Shown here in pieces: positions 33,703 through 42,593 of a stretch of DNA of 64,000 nucleotides (position 1 is the first letter of the stretch; each line of letters begins with the position of its first letter). A program made the position numbers and the translations under genes. The DNA is taken from positions 1 through 64,000 of the forward strand of contig JAEZMB010000261.1 of NCBI GenBank assembly GCA_023435825.1, read 5' to 3'. Under the pieces are notes generated by a model that worked only from the letters and a program-made list of their open reading frames with translations, was not told where the DNA came from and searched no databases. This DNA is from Pseudomonadota bacterium (GTDB taxonomy: Bacteria > Desulfobacterota > Desulfovibrionia > Desulfovibrionales > Desulfovibrionaceae).

Positions 33703-34766
33703 ACGTGCTCGTTACCGGTAATACCGGATACATCGGTCCCGAACTCGCCAAGCATCTGCGCCGCGTCATGCCCGACGCCCGGCTCATCGGTTACGACAGC
33801 GGCTATTTCGCCCATTGTCTGACCGCCGCCGACTACCTTCCGGAGTTCGACTACGACGCCCAGCATTGGGGCGACATCCGCCGCATCCCGGCTGCCCTTC
33901 TCGACGGCGTGGACGCCATCGTCCATCTGGCCGCGGTGTCCAACGACCCCATGGGCAACCGCTTCGAGAACGTGACCCGCGACATCAACTTCGAGGCGGG
34001 CCTGGCCTTGGCCAGACAGGCCCGGGAACGCGGCGTCTCCCGGTTTGTTTTCGCCTCAAGCTGCAGCATGTACGGCTACGCCGAGGGCGGCCCCCGCAAG
34101 GAGACCGACAGCCTCAATCCCTTGACCGCCTACGCCAAGTCCAAGGTGGCCATGGAAACGGCCCTGGAAAGCCTGGCCAGCCCGGGATTTCGCGTGACGT
34201 GCCTGCGGTTCTCCACGGCCTGCGGCATGTCCGACCGGTTGCGCCTGGACCTTGTGCTCAACGATTTCGTGGCCTGCGCCATCTCCAGCGGCGTCATCAC
34301 GGTCCTAAGCGACGGCACCCCCTGGCGGCCCCTGATCGACGTCAAGGACATGGCCCGGGCCATCGACTGGGCCCTTTGCCGTCCGGCCGAGGCCGGCGGC
34401 GACTGCGTGTCCGTCAACATCGGCAGCACGGACCGCAACTACCAGGTCAAGGACCTGGCCCAAGCCGTCGCCTCCCTGGTGCCCGGGACCCGCTATTCCA
34501 TCAACACGGATGCCCCCCCGGACAAACGGTCCTACAAGGTGGATTTTTCCAAGTTCGCCGCCCTGGCCCCGGACCACCAGCCCCAGGTGTCCCTGGAACA
34601 GTCCATCAGGGAGATCCGGCAAGGCCTGGAACGCATGGGATTCGCCGACAAGGCCTTCAGGAATTCCCATTTCATGCGCCTGAAGGTGCTCGACAGCCAC
34701 ATTGCCTCAGCCCGGCTCAACGAACAGCTGGAATGGATCGGCAAGCGGCATTTCGACGCCGTCTAA
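33699..34766 (+). CDS. NAD-dependent sugar epimerase/dehydratase (SDR)
   Basis: A 355-residue extended SDR with VLVTGNTGYIGPELA for NAD binding, SSCSMYGYAEGG and the catalytic YAKSK, and LRFSTACGMSDRLRLD beyond. GTG at 33699 with AGGAGA 5 bp ahead. It follows rfbF, so its substrate may be a CDP-4-keto sugar. It has an extended tail of about 50 residues relative to GalE-like enzymes. Confidence 0.82.
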   Translation: MNVLVTGNTGYIGPELAKHLRRVMPDARLIGYDSGYFAHCLTAADYLPEFDYDAQHWGDIRRIPAALLDGVDAIVHLAAVSNDPMGNRFENVTRDINFEAGLALARQARERGVSRFVFASSCSMYGYAEGGPRKETDSLNPLTAYAKSKVAMETALESLASPGFRVTCLRFSTACGMSDRLRLDLVLNDFVACAISSGVITVLSDGTPWRPLIDVKDMARAIDWALCRPAEAGGDCVSVNIGSTDRNYQVKDLAQAVASLVPGTRYSINTDAPPDKRSYKVDFSKFAALAPDHQPQVSLEQSIREIRQGLERMGFADKAFRNSHFMRLKVLDSHIASARLNEQLEWIGKRHFDAV

Positions 34767-34785
34767 CCCCTCGGAGCGCTGCGGT

Positions 34786-35352
34786 ATGATCTTTCGTGAA
34801 ACGCCCATCGTCGGGGCCCGGCTCATTGATCTCGAAAAACGCGGGGATTCCCGGGGCTTTTTCGCCCGGGTCTTTTGCCGTCAGGAAATGGCCGCCCAGG
34901 GCCTGGTGGCGGATATCCTGCAGATCAACACCTCGCTCAGCGTCCAGAAGGGAACGTTGCGGGGGATGCACTACCAGCTCGCGCCCGCGGCCGAGGTCAA
35001 GATCGTGCGCTGCATCCGCGGCGCGCTCTACGATGTGATCGTGGATCTGCGGCCGGATTCCCCGTCTTTCGGGGCCTGGTTCGGCGCGGAGTTGTCGGCC
35101 GAGAACCGGACCATGCTCTATGTGCCCAAGGGCTGCGCCCACGGCTTCCTGACCCTGGAGGAGAACACCGAGGCCTTCTATCTGGTCGACAGCGCCTACG
35201 CCCCGGACCTGGAGCGCGGCCTGCGCTACGATGATCCCCGGTTCGCCATCACCTGGCCGGCCGAGCCGGCCGAAGTGTCCGACAAGGACCGGGCCTGGCC
35301 GGACTTCGATCCCCAATGGCACGGCGTGGAACAACTGCGGGGACTGGCATGA
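34786..35352 (+). CDS. dTDP-4-keto-sugar 3,5-epimerase-like protein
   Basis: A 188-residue cupin of the RfbC family. RGDSRGFFARVFCRQEM, LQINTSLSVQKGTLRGMHYQ (with the catalytic histidine) and YVPKGCAHGFLTLEE (second histidine/tyrosine region) are the family motifs. RfbC inverts C3 and C5 of 4-keto-6-deoxy sugars. Here it sits between two SDR genes, overlapping the next by 4 bp. GGAG lies 9 bp before ATG 34786. Confidence 0.85.
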   Translation: MIFRETPIVGARLIDLEKRGDSRGFFARVFCRQEMAAQGLVADILQINTSLSVQKGTLRGMHYQLAPAAEVKIVRCIRGALYDVIVDLRPDSPSFGAWFGAELSAENRTMLYVPKGCAHGFLTLEENTEAFYLVDSAYAPDLERGLRYDDPRFAITWPAEPAEVSDKDRAWPDFDPQWHGVEQLRGLA

Positions 35353-36260
35353 GAATCCTGCTGACGGGAGCCAGCTCCTTTACCGGGGCCTGGTTCGCCC
35401 GGGAACTGACCCGGGCCGGACACGCCGTGACCGCGACGTTCACCGCCGGGCCGGACGCTTACGACGGCCTGCGGCGCGAGCGCATCGACCGTTTCACCGG
35501 GGAGTGCGCCCGGGTCTGGAACGCGCCCTTCGGCAGCCCGGACTTCCTGGAGCTTTGCGGCCAGGGCTTCGATGTGCTGTGCCACCACGGGGCCTACGTC
35601 ACCGGCTACAGGAACGACGATTTCGACTACCTCAAGGCCCTGTCGTCCAACGCCCGCAACCTGCCCGAGGCCCTCGCGGCCCTGGCCGGGGGCGGGCTTA
35701 CCCGGGTGGTCCTCACGGGCAGCGTGTTCGAGGCGGACGAGGGCGCGGGCCATCTGCCCCGACAGGCCTTTTCCCCCTACGGCCTGTCCAAGACCCTGAC
35801 GGCCGAGGTGTTTCGGTTCCATTGCCATCGGGCCGGGATCGCCCTGGGGAAGTTCGTCATCCCCAATCCCTTCGGCCCCTACGAGGAGCCGCGTTTCACC
35901 AGCTACCTGGTGCGGACATGGGCCCGGGGCGAGACGGCCTCGGTGCGCACGCCGGCCTATGTCCGGGACAACATCCATGTGTCGCTGTTGTCCAAGCTCT
36001 ACGCCGGGTTTGTCGCCGGCCAGGGCGAGGCCCTGGGGCCAAGCGGCTATGTCGAGACCCAGGGGGCCTTTGCCCAGCGCTTCGCCCGCGCCATGCAGGA
36101 CCGGCTGCGCCTGCCGTGCGGGCTGCGCCTGGAAACGCAAACGGACTTTCACGAGCCGCTGGTGCGCCTCAATACGGACAGCACGAACACGGCCGGCCTG
36201 GACTGGGACGAAAACCGGAGCTGGGACGAGCTGGCGGAGTACTACCGGTCCCTGCTGTAG
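35349..36260 (+). CDS. NAD-dependent epimerase/reductase (SDR)
   Basis: A 303-residue SDR. LLTGASSFTGAWFARELTR is the NAD site, the active-site YGLSK is present (SPYGLSKTLTAEVFRF), and VIPNPFGPYEEPRF follows. The size suggests a 4-keto reductase or epimerase closing the CDP-sugar branch. It starts with a 4-bp ATGA overlap and ends 177 bp before the giant glycosyltransferase gene. Confidence 0.8.
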   Translation: MRILLTGASSFTGAWFARELTRAGHAVTATFTAGPDAYDGLRRERIDRFTGECARVWNAPFGSPDFLELCGQGFDVLCHHGAYVTGYRNDDFDYLKALSSNARNLPEALAALAGGGLTRVVLTGSVFEADEGAGHLPRQAFSPYGLSKTLTAEVFRFHCHRAGIALGKFVIPNPFGPYEEPRFTSYLVRTWARGETASVRTPAYVRDNIHVSLLSKLYAGFVAGQGEALGPSGYVETQGAFAQRFARAMQDRLRLPCGLRLETQTDFHEPLVRLNTDSTNTAGLDWDENRSWDELAEYYRSLL

Positions 36261-36437
36261 CCCGGAACATCGTTGGCGGCAGGGGAAGGGGCGGCGCGGC
36301 CTGACGGATGGCTTTCGCGTTTCCCTCGTGAGTCGTATCCCTGCGAGGATTGCACACCATATGGACGCCCACACCGATGTCATCAACCCCGTAGGCCACG
36401 GCGAGACGGCGTTGTCCGCCCCAAGGGACGCCGCCTC

Positions 36438-39400
36438 ATGAAGAAGCCTTTCAGGAAAAAGCCCCCGCACCCTCCCAAGACCGAGGCCGGGGCCGGTCGC
36501 ACCGCGCTCTTGGTGGTGGGGATGCACCGCAGCGGCACCTCGGCCGTGACCCGGGTCCTGTCCCTGCTGGGGGCGGACCTAGCCTCGCAACTGCTCCCGC
36601 CCACGGCGGACAACAACCCCACCGGCTTCTGGGAACCGGTGGAACTGGTGCATCTCTCCGACCAGTTGCTGGACGGCCTGGATCTCAACTGGCTGTCCGT
36701 GCAGCAGTTCAAGGAAAACTGGCTGTTCTCGCCCCAGGCCCGGCATTTCAAGATCGCTTTTGCCGCCTTCCTGGAGCGGGAATTTCCGACCTCGCCCCGG
36801 TTCATCCTCAAGGACCCCCGTCTGTGCCGCATCCTGCCCCTGGTCGTGTCGGTGCTGCGCGATGCCGGCATCCAGCCCAAGGTCGTCTTCTGCCTGCGCA
36901 GCCCCTACGAAGTGGCGGCCTCCCTCCACGGCCTGCAGAAGATCGCCCCGTCCAAGGGCTGCGCCGTCTGGCTGCGCTACGTCCTGGACGCCGAACTGCA
37001 CTCCCGGGAACTGCCCCGGGTCATGGTTCCCTACGATCTTTTCCTGGCGGACTGGCGCGACGCGGTGGTCAGGATCGGCCGGGAGCTGGACATCGACTGG
37101 TCCGAAGCCCTTGAGGCCGCGTCCGGGAAAATCGACGACTTCCTGCAGCCGGGCCTGCGCCACTACGCCATTCACGACGAAACGACCTGGCTCCCCTGGG
37201 TGAACGACGCCTATGAGCAGCTCCGCCAGCTCACCGAGGACCCCTACCACAAGCCCAGCCTGAAGCGGCTGGACGCCATCCGGGCCGCCGTGGCCGAGCA
37301 TGACCATTTTCTCCTGGATATGGCCTTTCACGACTGCCGGTGGGCCATGGAAGAGCGCAACGCCAAGATGCGGCTGGAGGAGGAGGTCCGGGACCAGGAG
37401 GCGCGTTTGGCGCACATGCGCGCCGCCCTCGACGACCTGACCGCTTCGGGCCAGGCGGCGCGCGAGGAGGTGGCGGCACGGGACGCCGCCCTGGCCAAGG
37501 CCGCCGACGACGCGCGGTCGTGCCGCGCCGCGCTGGCCGGCCGGGAACAGGAGCTGACGGCCCGAGACGCCGCCCTGGCCGAGGCCGACGCCGACGCCCA
37601 GGCCTGCCGCGCCGTGCTGGCCGGCCGGGAACAGGATCTGGCCGGACTGCGGGAGGAACTGGCGGCCCGGGAGATCGCCCTGGCCCAGGCCGACGCCGAC
37701 GTGCAGGCCTGCCACGCCACGCTGGCCGACCGGGAACAGGATCTGGCCGGGCTGCGTCGCGCCGTGGGCCGGTTGGAATCCCGCCTGGAGGCGGCTGGCG
37801 GGCTTATCCGGGCCGAAGCCGAGCGGGAAGCCGGACTGCGGGAAACCCTGGCCAGCCTGAGCCGGCGCAACCAGGAACTGGAGGCCCAGCGCGACGCGGC
37901 CCTGGAGCATGTCCGCAGCCAGGAGCGGCGCGGCCCGGCCGAGGCCGTCATCGAGTCCCTGGAGCGGCTGCGGCGGGAGAAAACGGTTGTCCACGAGCTG
38001 GCGCTGCGCACCATGCTCGGCCTCACCTTGCTCATGCCCCCGGGCGAGCTGCCGCCGGCGCAGCGCGCCCTCATGGCCCTGGTCGGCGGCAGCGGCCTTT
38101 TCGACCCCCGCCATTACGCCGCAATCTTCCAGGCGCTCCACCTGCCCCAGCCCACCGATCCGCTGCACCATTTCGTGCGCTTTGGCCTGTCCCTGGGGCT
38201 CGACCCCTCCCCGCTTTTCGACAGCGCCTATTATTGCGCGGGCAATGGGGACGTGGACTTCAGGAACACGCCGCCTTTCCTCCATTTCCTGCTGTACGGC
38301 GCATTCGAGGGGAAAAACCCCAACCCGCTGTTCGACGTGGCCTGCTATCTCGACGACAACCCCGACGTCAGCCAGGTCGAAAACCCGTTGCTTCAGGAAG
38401 TGTTGGCGCTCTGCGGCGATGGGGAACTGGCCCGCCGGTACAACCCCCTGGTCCATTACGTGCGCTTCGGGGAGGCCGAAGGCCGAAGACCCTCGGCCTA
38501 TTTCGACGTCGCATTCTACCGCCAGACCCAAGGCGTGGCCCTGCAGGACGGGCAAACCGCCCTGGCCCACTTCCTTGGCCGGGGATGGCGCGAAAACCGT
38601 CAGCCCAACCTCCTGTTCGACGTCGCCTATTACCTGTCGCGCCACCCCGAGGTCCGGGCTTGCGGGGTCAACCCCGTGGAGCACTATATCGCCATTGGCG
38701 CGTCCCATGGGTACAAACCCCACCCCTATTTCGACACGCGATTCTACCTGGATTCCTACGAGGACGTCAGGGCCCTGGGCCTTAATCCCCTGGCCCATTT
38801 CCTGACCAACGGCCGCCGCGAGCAACGCATGCCCAATCCGTTGTTCGATCCGCGCTTCTACCTTGCCGCCCATCCCGACCTCGATCCCGGCACGGTCGAT
38901 CCCCTTGAGCACTACATCACAATCGGGGCCAGCCAGCGGCGGCGGCCGCATCCGGACTTCTCGCCCCGGTTTTATTGGGAAAACCATTCCGACCTCGTGC
39001 TCCACGGCTGCGATCCCCTGGGGCACTTCCTCGACCACGGCGCCTTCGAGGGACGCCGGCCCAACGACTGGTTCGACGCGGACCGCCATTGCCGGTCCCT
39101 GGACGGCCTTGACCGCTTCCAGGAGGCTCCCTTCCTGCATTTCCTCAGGTGCGGCGGACCGGGACGGCCCCAGCCCGAGGACCGGGCCGACGCCCCCCTG
39201 GAAGGTCGCATCGAGGACTTGCCCTGGCGCTATGCCGGCGAACCCCGATCCCCTCGCGGCATCTGTTTCCGCATCCTGTTCGTCACTCACGTCGCCAACC
39301 GCACCGGCGCGCCCCTTTGCATTCTGCGCCTGCTTGAGGAACTGGTCCACGCGCCGGGCGTGGAATGCCGGATCGTGATCCACGAGGACGGCGAACTGAC

Positions 39401-42400
39401 GCCGCATTTGGCCCGGCTGGCCCCGGCCCTGGTCATGAGCGACCTGGACGGCGAGGACGCCGCCTCGGCCATGGACCGGGTGGCCCGGCTGTTCCGCCAG
39501 GATGCCACCCGATGCCTGGCCGTGACCAACACCGTCGCCACCGCCGCCTATGCCGAAGCCTTCTGGAAACAGGGCGTCCCGGTCCTGGCCTGGCTCCACG
39601 AACTGCCGACCTCCATCGAGACCTACGCCCGGGGCGCGTCCACCATGGAGCGGATCGACCTGGCGGCGCGGCGCATCCTGTGCCCCTCGGACTTTGTGAA
39701 ACAGGCCCTGGTGTCCCGCTACGCCCTGACGCCGGACAAGGTGAGCGTCCTGCATAACGGCACCGAGCAACCTCCCGCCGATCTGGACCGCCAGGCCATG
39801 CGCCGCCGGGTGCGCGAGGAATTCGGCCTGCCCGAACAGGCCCGCATCGTTCTGGGCTGCGGCACCGTGGATTTGCGCAAGGGCGCGGACCTGTTCGTGC
39901 GCCTGGCCTGCGCCCTGGGCCTGGACGATCCGGAGCTGGCCGCCGACACGTGGTTTTTGTGGGTCGGCGACCCCTACGACGAGCAGATGCGCCAGTGGCT
40001 GGAGCATGACGCGCTCCGGCTGGGCGTGGCCGGGCGTTTCATCCTGGCCGGGCCGCGCGCCGACGTCGGCCCCTATTTCGCCGCCGCCGACGCCTTCGCC
40101 CTGACCTCGCGGGAAGATCCCTTCCCCATGGTCAACATGGAAGCCCTGAGCTACGGGCTGCCCGTGGCGGCCTTTGACGGGGCCGGCGGAGCCCGGGAAG
40201 TCCTGGAGGAGCCCTGGGGCGTGCTTGTGCCCTACGGCGACACCACGGCCATGGCCCAGGCCGTCGCCGCCTTCCTCGCCGATTCCCGCCAACGGCGGGA
40301 AGACCGGCAGGCCGCGGCCATGGCCTTCATCGCCACGCGCACCTGGCGGCGCTACGCCGAGGCGTTCACCGCGATGTTGCGGGACTTCTTCGACTATCGG
40401 CCGCCCCTGGGGCTGCGGGTCTCGGTTGTCATCCCCAATTACAATTACGCCGACTACCTGCCCCGGCGCATTGCCAGTGTCCTGGCCCAGACCCGGCTGC
40501 CCGACGAAATCGTGTTCGTGGACAACCGCTCGACCGACGACAGCGTGGCCATCGCCCGCCACTATGCCCGGACCTCGCCCGTGCCCTTCCGCGTGGTCGT
40601 CAATGACGCCAACAACGGCTGCACCTTCAAGCAGTGGCTGCGCGGGCTGTCCCTGGTTTCAGGCGACCTGGTCTGGATCGCCGAGTCCGACGACTGGTGC
40701 GAGCCTGAATTCCTGGAACGCCTGGTGCCGGAATTTTACGACGAGCGGGTCCGATTGGCCTATGCCCAGTCGGCGGTGGCCGGCCCCGAGGACCAGATCT
40801 ACGCCGCCGACTACCGCCATTACACCGACGATATATCGCCGACCCACTGGAACAGTTGGTACTGCCTGCCCGGGGAACAGGAAGTCGCCCTGGCGCTTTC
40901 CCAGAAAAACACCATCCCCAACGCCAGCGCCGTCGTCTTTCGCCGGCCGGAACTGGCGGAGGTGACGCCAAGCCTGCTGCAATACCGGCTGTGCGGCGAC
41001 TGGTGGTTCTATACCTTCGCCATCCGCCACGGGCACATTGCCTTTGTCCCCCAGGTGCTCAATTACCATCGCCGCCACGCCAAGACCGTCACCTGCAACA
41101 TCGAAAAGCAGGATCGGGCCATGCTCGAAGCCCTGGCCGTCAAAAACGAACTGTTCACCGTTTTCCCGCTGTCCGCCAACACCATGTGCCGCAGCCTGGC
41201 CTGTTCGGCCTATGAATACGATTGCCTGACCCGGCAGCACGACCTCAAGCGGCGCAGCCTGACCGAAAACCCGGATTTCGCCGCCATCCTGGAGGCCTTG
41301 CAAGCCCGCATCCACCCCAAGGGCGACGACGGACGGCTGCGTATCCTGACCGTGCTGCCCGACCTGGAGATCGGCGGCGGACAGACCGCCGGCATACGGC
41401 TGGCCAACGCTTTTGCCCAAGGCCATGCGAGCTTTCTCCTCAACGCCCGGCCGGCCCGCCATGATCCGGCCATGGCCGAGCTTGTCGACGACGCCGTGAT
41501 CTGCCTCGAAGGGACCCTGGACATGACCCCGTGGGCGGCCAGGCACTATCTGGAACACAATCCCAACCAGCTGGCGGAAAACGATGTCCGCCTGCAGCTG
41601 TTGCGGGAGCTGCTGGTCTTCCACAAGATCGACGTGGTGATTTCCCATGTCTGGTGGGCGGACCGACTGGCCTTCGCCATGACCCGGGATCTTGGCCTGC
41701 CCTGGTTCATCAGGATGCACGGCTGCTACGAGGGGCTGGTGGAAAATCCGGATTGGGACGCGGCCTTCCCGGATCTGGTCCGGCCGATGCTCCAGGCGGC
41801 CACCGGGGTCTTTTATTCCACCAAACGCAATCTCAAGGTCTTTGATTGGGCCAGGTTGCCCGCGCCCGAGCTGACCGCCCAGCTGTTCAACGGCTTCGAC
41901 GCGTCCCAGGTGCCCAGGACGCCGGGCAATTCCCTGGAACGAGGCGAGAACGACTTCGTCTTTTGCCTGTGCTCGCGCGCCATCCCGGAAAAGGGCTGGG
42001 AAGAGGCCATCGAGGCCGTCCAGCGGATAAACGGCCTGCCCGCGGCCCGGCGCGGCGGCAAGCGGGCGCGGCTGGCGTTGATCGGCGGCGGAGCCTACGC
42101 CGACGAGCTGGCGGCGCGCTTCGCCGACGAGGACGCGGTGGCGTTTCTGGGCTCGCGGTCGCAGGTGGCCGAGCTGATGGCCCAGTGCGACGTGGGCCTG
42201 CTCCCGAGCCGGTTTCTCTCCGAATCGTTGCCCTCAAGCCTCATCGAATACTTTGCCTGCGGCATTCCGGCCATTGCCACGGACGTGGGCTCCATCCTGG
42301 ACATGGTTTCGGCCGATGGCCGCGAAGCGGCCTTGATCCTGCCGCTGCACGGCCGCTTGACGTTTTCCAGCGCCGATCTCTCCGCCTTGATGCTGCGCTA

Positions 42401-42563
42401 CATGCTCGAACCGGACCTGTACGCCGCGCATAAGCACAACGCCAGGTACGTGTTCGACAAGAAATTCAACATCAACGCCATCGCAGAGAGCTATCTCGAC
42501 AGCATCACCCAGGCCTTGGCCAGGCATCCCCTCGACACCAGGTCGAGATGGATTCTGCCGTAA
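36438..42563 (+). CDS. 2041-residue multi-domain glycosyltransferase/sulfotransferase
   Basis: A giant protein. Residues 21-250 resemble a sulfotransferase-like P-loop domain (LLVVGMHRSGTSAVTRVLSLL). Residues 300-515 are a coiled coil containing three near-identical segments of about 30-40 residues. Residues 555-910 hold about nine repeats of FDxxxYxxxxPDV...NPLxHYxxxGxxEGRxP. A GT4 domain spans 943-1318 (SREDPFPMVNMEALSYGLPV), a GT2 domain 1327-1560 (VSVVIPNYNYADYLPRRIAS), and a second GT4 domain 1633-2025. AAGGGA precedes ATG 36438. No signal or membrane segment. It probably assembles part of a glycan on a single scaffold. Confidence 0.85.
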   Translation: MKKPFRKKPPHPPKTEAGAGRTALLVVGMHRSGTSAVTRVLSLLGADLASQLLPPTADNNPTGFWEPVELVHLSDQLLDGLDLNWLSVQQFKENWLFSPQARHFKIAFAAFLEREFPTSPRFILKDPRLCRILPLVVSVLRDAGIQPKVVFCLRSPYEVAASLHGLQKIAPSKGCAVWLRYVLDAELHSRELPRVMVPYDLFLADWRDAVVRIGRELDIDWSEALEAASGKIDDFLQPGLRHYAIHDETTWLPWVNDAYEQLRQLTEDPYHKPSLKRLDAIRAAVAEHDHFLLDMAFHDCRWAMEERNAKMRLEEEVRDQEARLAHMRAALDDLTASGQAAREEVAARDAALAKAADDARSCRAALAGREQELTARDAALAEADADAQACRAVLAGREQDLAGLREELAAREIALAQADADVQACHATLADREQDLAGLRRAVGRLESRLEAAGGLIRAEAEREAGLRETLASLSRRNQELEAQRDAALEHVRSQERRGPAEAVIESLERLRREKTVVHELALRTMLGLTLLMPPGELPPAQRALMALVGGSGLFDPRHYAAIFQALHLPQPTDPLHHFVRFGLSLGLDPSPLFDSAYYCAGNGDVDFRNTPPFLHFLLYGAFEGKNPNPLFDVACYLDDNPDVSQVENPLLQEVLALCGDGELARRYNPLVHYVRFGEAEGRRPSAYFDVAFYRQTQGVALQDGQTALAHFLGRGWRENRQPNLLFDVAYYLSRHPEVRACGVNPVEHYIAIGASHGYKPHPYFDTRFYLDSYEDVRALGLNPLAHFLTNGRREQRMPNPLFDPRFYLAAHPDLDPGTVDPLEHYITIGASQRRRPHPDFSPRFYWENHSDLVLHGCDPLGHFLDHGAFEGRRPNDWFDADRHCRSLDGLDRFQEAPFLHFLRCGGPGRPQPEDRADAPLEGRIEDLPWRYAGEPRSPRGICFRILFVTHVANRTGAPLCILRLLEELVHAPGVECRIVIHEDGELTPHLARLAPALVMSDLDGEDAASAMDRVARLFRQDATRCLAVTNTVATAAYAEAFWKQGVPVLAWLHELPTSIETYARGASTMERIDLAARRILCPSDFVKQALVSRYALTPDKVSVLHNGTEQPPADLDRQAMRRRVREEFGLPEQARIVLGCGTVDLRKGADLFVRLACALGLDDPELAADTWFLWVGDPYDEQMRQWLEHDALRLGVAGRFILAGPRADVGPYFAAADAFALTSREDPFPMVNMEALSYGLPVAAFDGAGGAREVLEEPWGVLVPYGDTTAMAQAVAAFLADSRQRREDRQAAAMAFIATRTWRRYAEAFTAMLRDFFDYRPPLGLRVSVVIPNYNYADYLPRRIASVLAQTRLPDEIVFVDNRSTDDSVAIARHYARTSPVPFRVVVNDANNGCTFKQWLRGLSLVSGDLVWIAESDDWCEPEFLERLVPEFYDERVRLAYAQSAVAGPEDQIYAADYRHYTDDISPTHWNSWYCLPGEQEVALALSQKNTIPNASAVVFRRPELAEVTPSLLQYRLCGDWWFYTFAIRHGHIAFVPQVLNYHRRHAKTVTCNIEKQDRAMLEALAVKNELFTVFPLSANTMCRSLACSAYEYDCLTRQHDLKRRSLTENPDFAAILEALQARIHPKGDDGRLRILTVLPDLEIGGGQTAGIRLANAFAQGHASFLLNARPARHDPAMAELVDDAVICLEGTLDMTPWAARHYLEHNPNQLAENDVRLQLLRELLVFHKIDVVISHVWWADRLAFAMTRDLGLPWFIRMHGCYEGLVENPDWDAAFPDLVRPMLQAATGVFYSTKRNLKVFDWARLPAPELTAQLFNGFDASQVPRTPGNSLERGENDFVFCLCSRAIPEKGWEEAIEAVQRINGLPAARRGGKRARLALIGGGAYADELAARFADEDAVAFLGSRSQVAELMAQCDVGLLPSRFLSESLPSSLIEYFACGIPAIATDVGSILDMVSADGREAALILPLHGRLTFSSADLSALMLRYMLEPDLYAAHKHNARYVFDKKFNINAIAESYLDSITQALARHPLDTRSRWILP
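37480..37760 (+). repeat. Internal DNA repeats in the coiled-coil part of the giant gene
   Basis: CTGGCCGGCCGGGAACAGGA or a near copy occurs three times (37533, 37617 and 37723 region), each in the same reading frame, giving AxLAxREQxL units. The repeat is close to identical at DNA level, so it probably arose by recent duplication and could vary in number. Confidence 0.6.
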
Positions 42564-42593
42564 AACATCTATGCAGCCGACGGAGCATGAAGG

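Noticed and set aside
36319..36345. CCTCGTGAGTCGTATCC as another element copy
   Set aside because: Only the first block resembles the element; no later blocks or palindrome follow.
36579..40562. Very long open frame on the minus strand (1327 codons)
   Set aside because: It is antisense to the giant glycosyltransferase gene, shows no recognisable domains and reflects the GC-rich codon pattern of the real gene.
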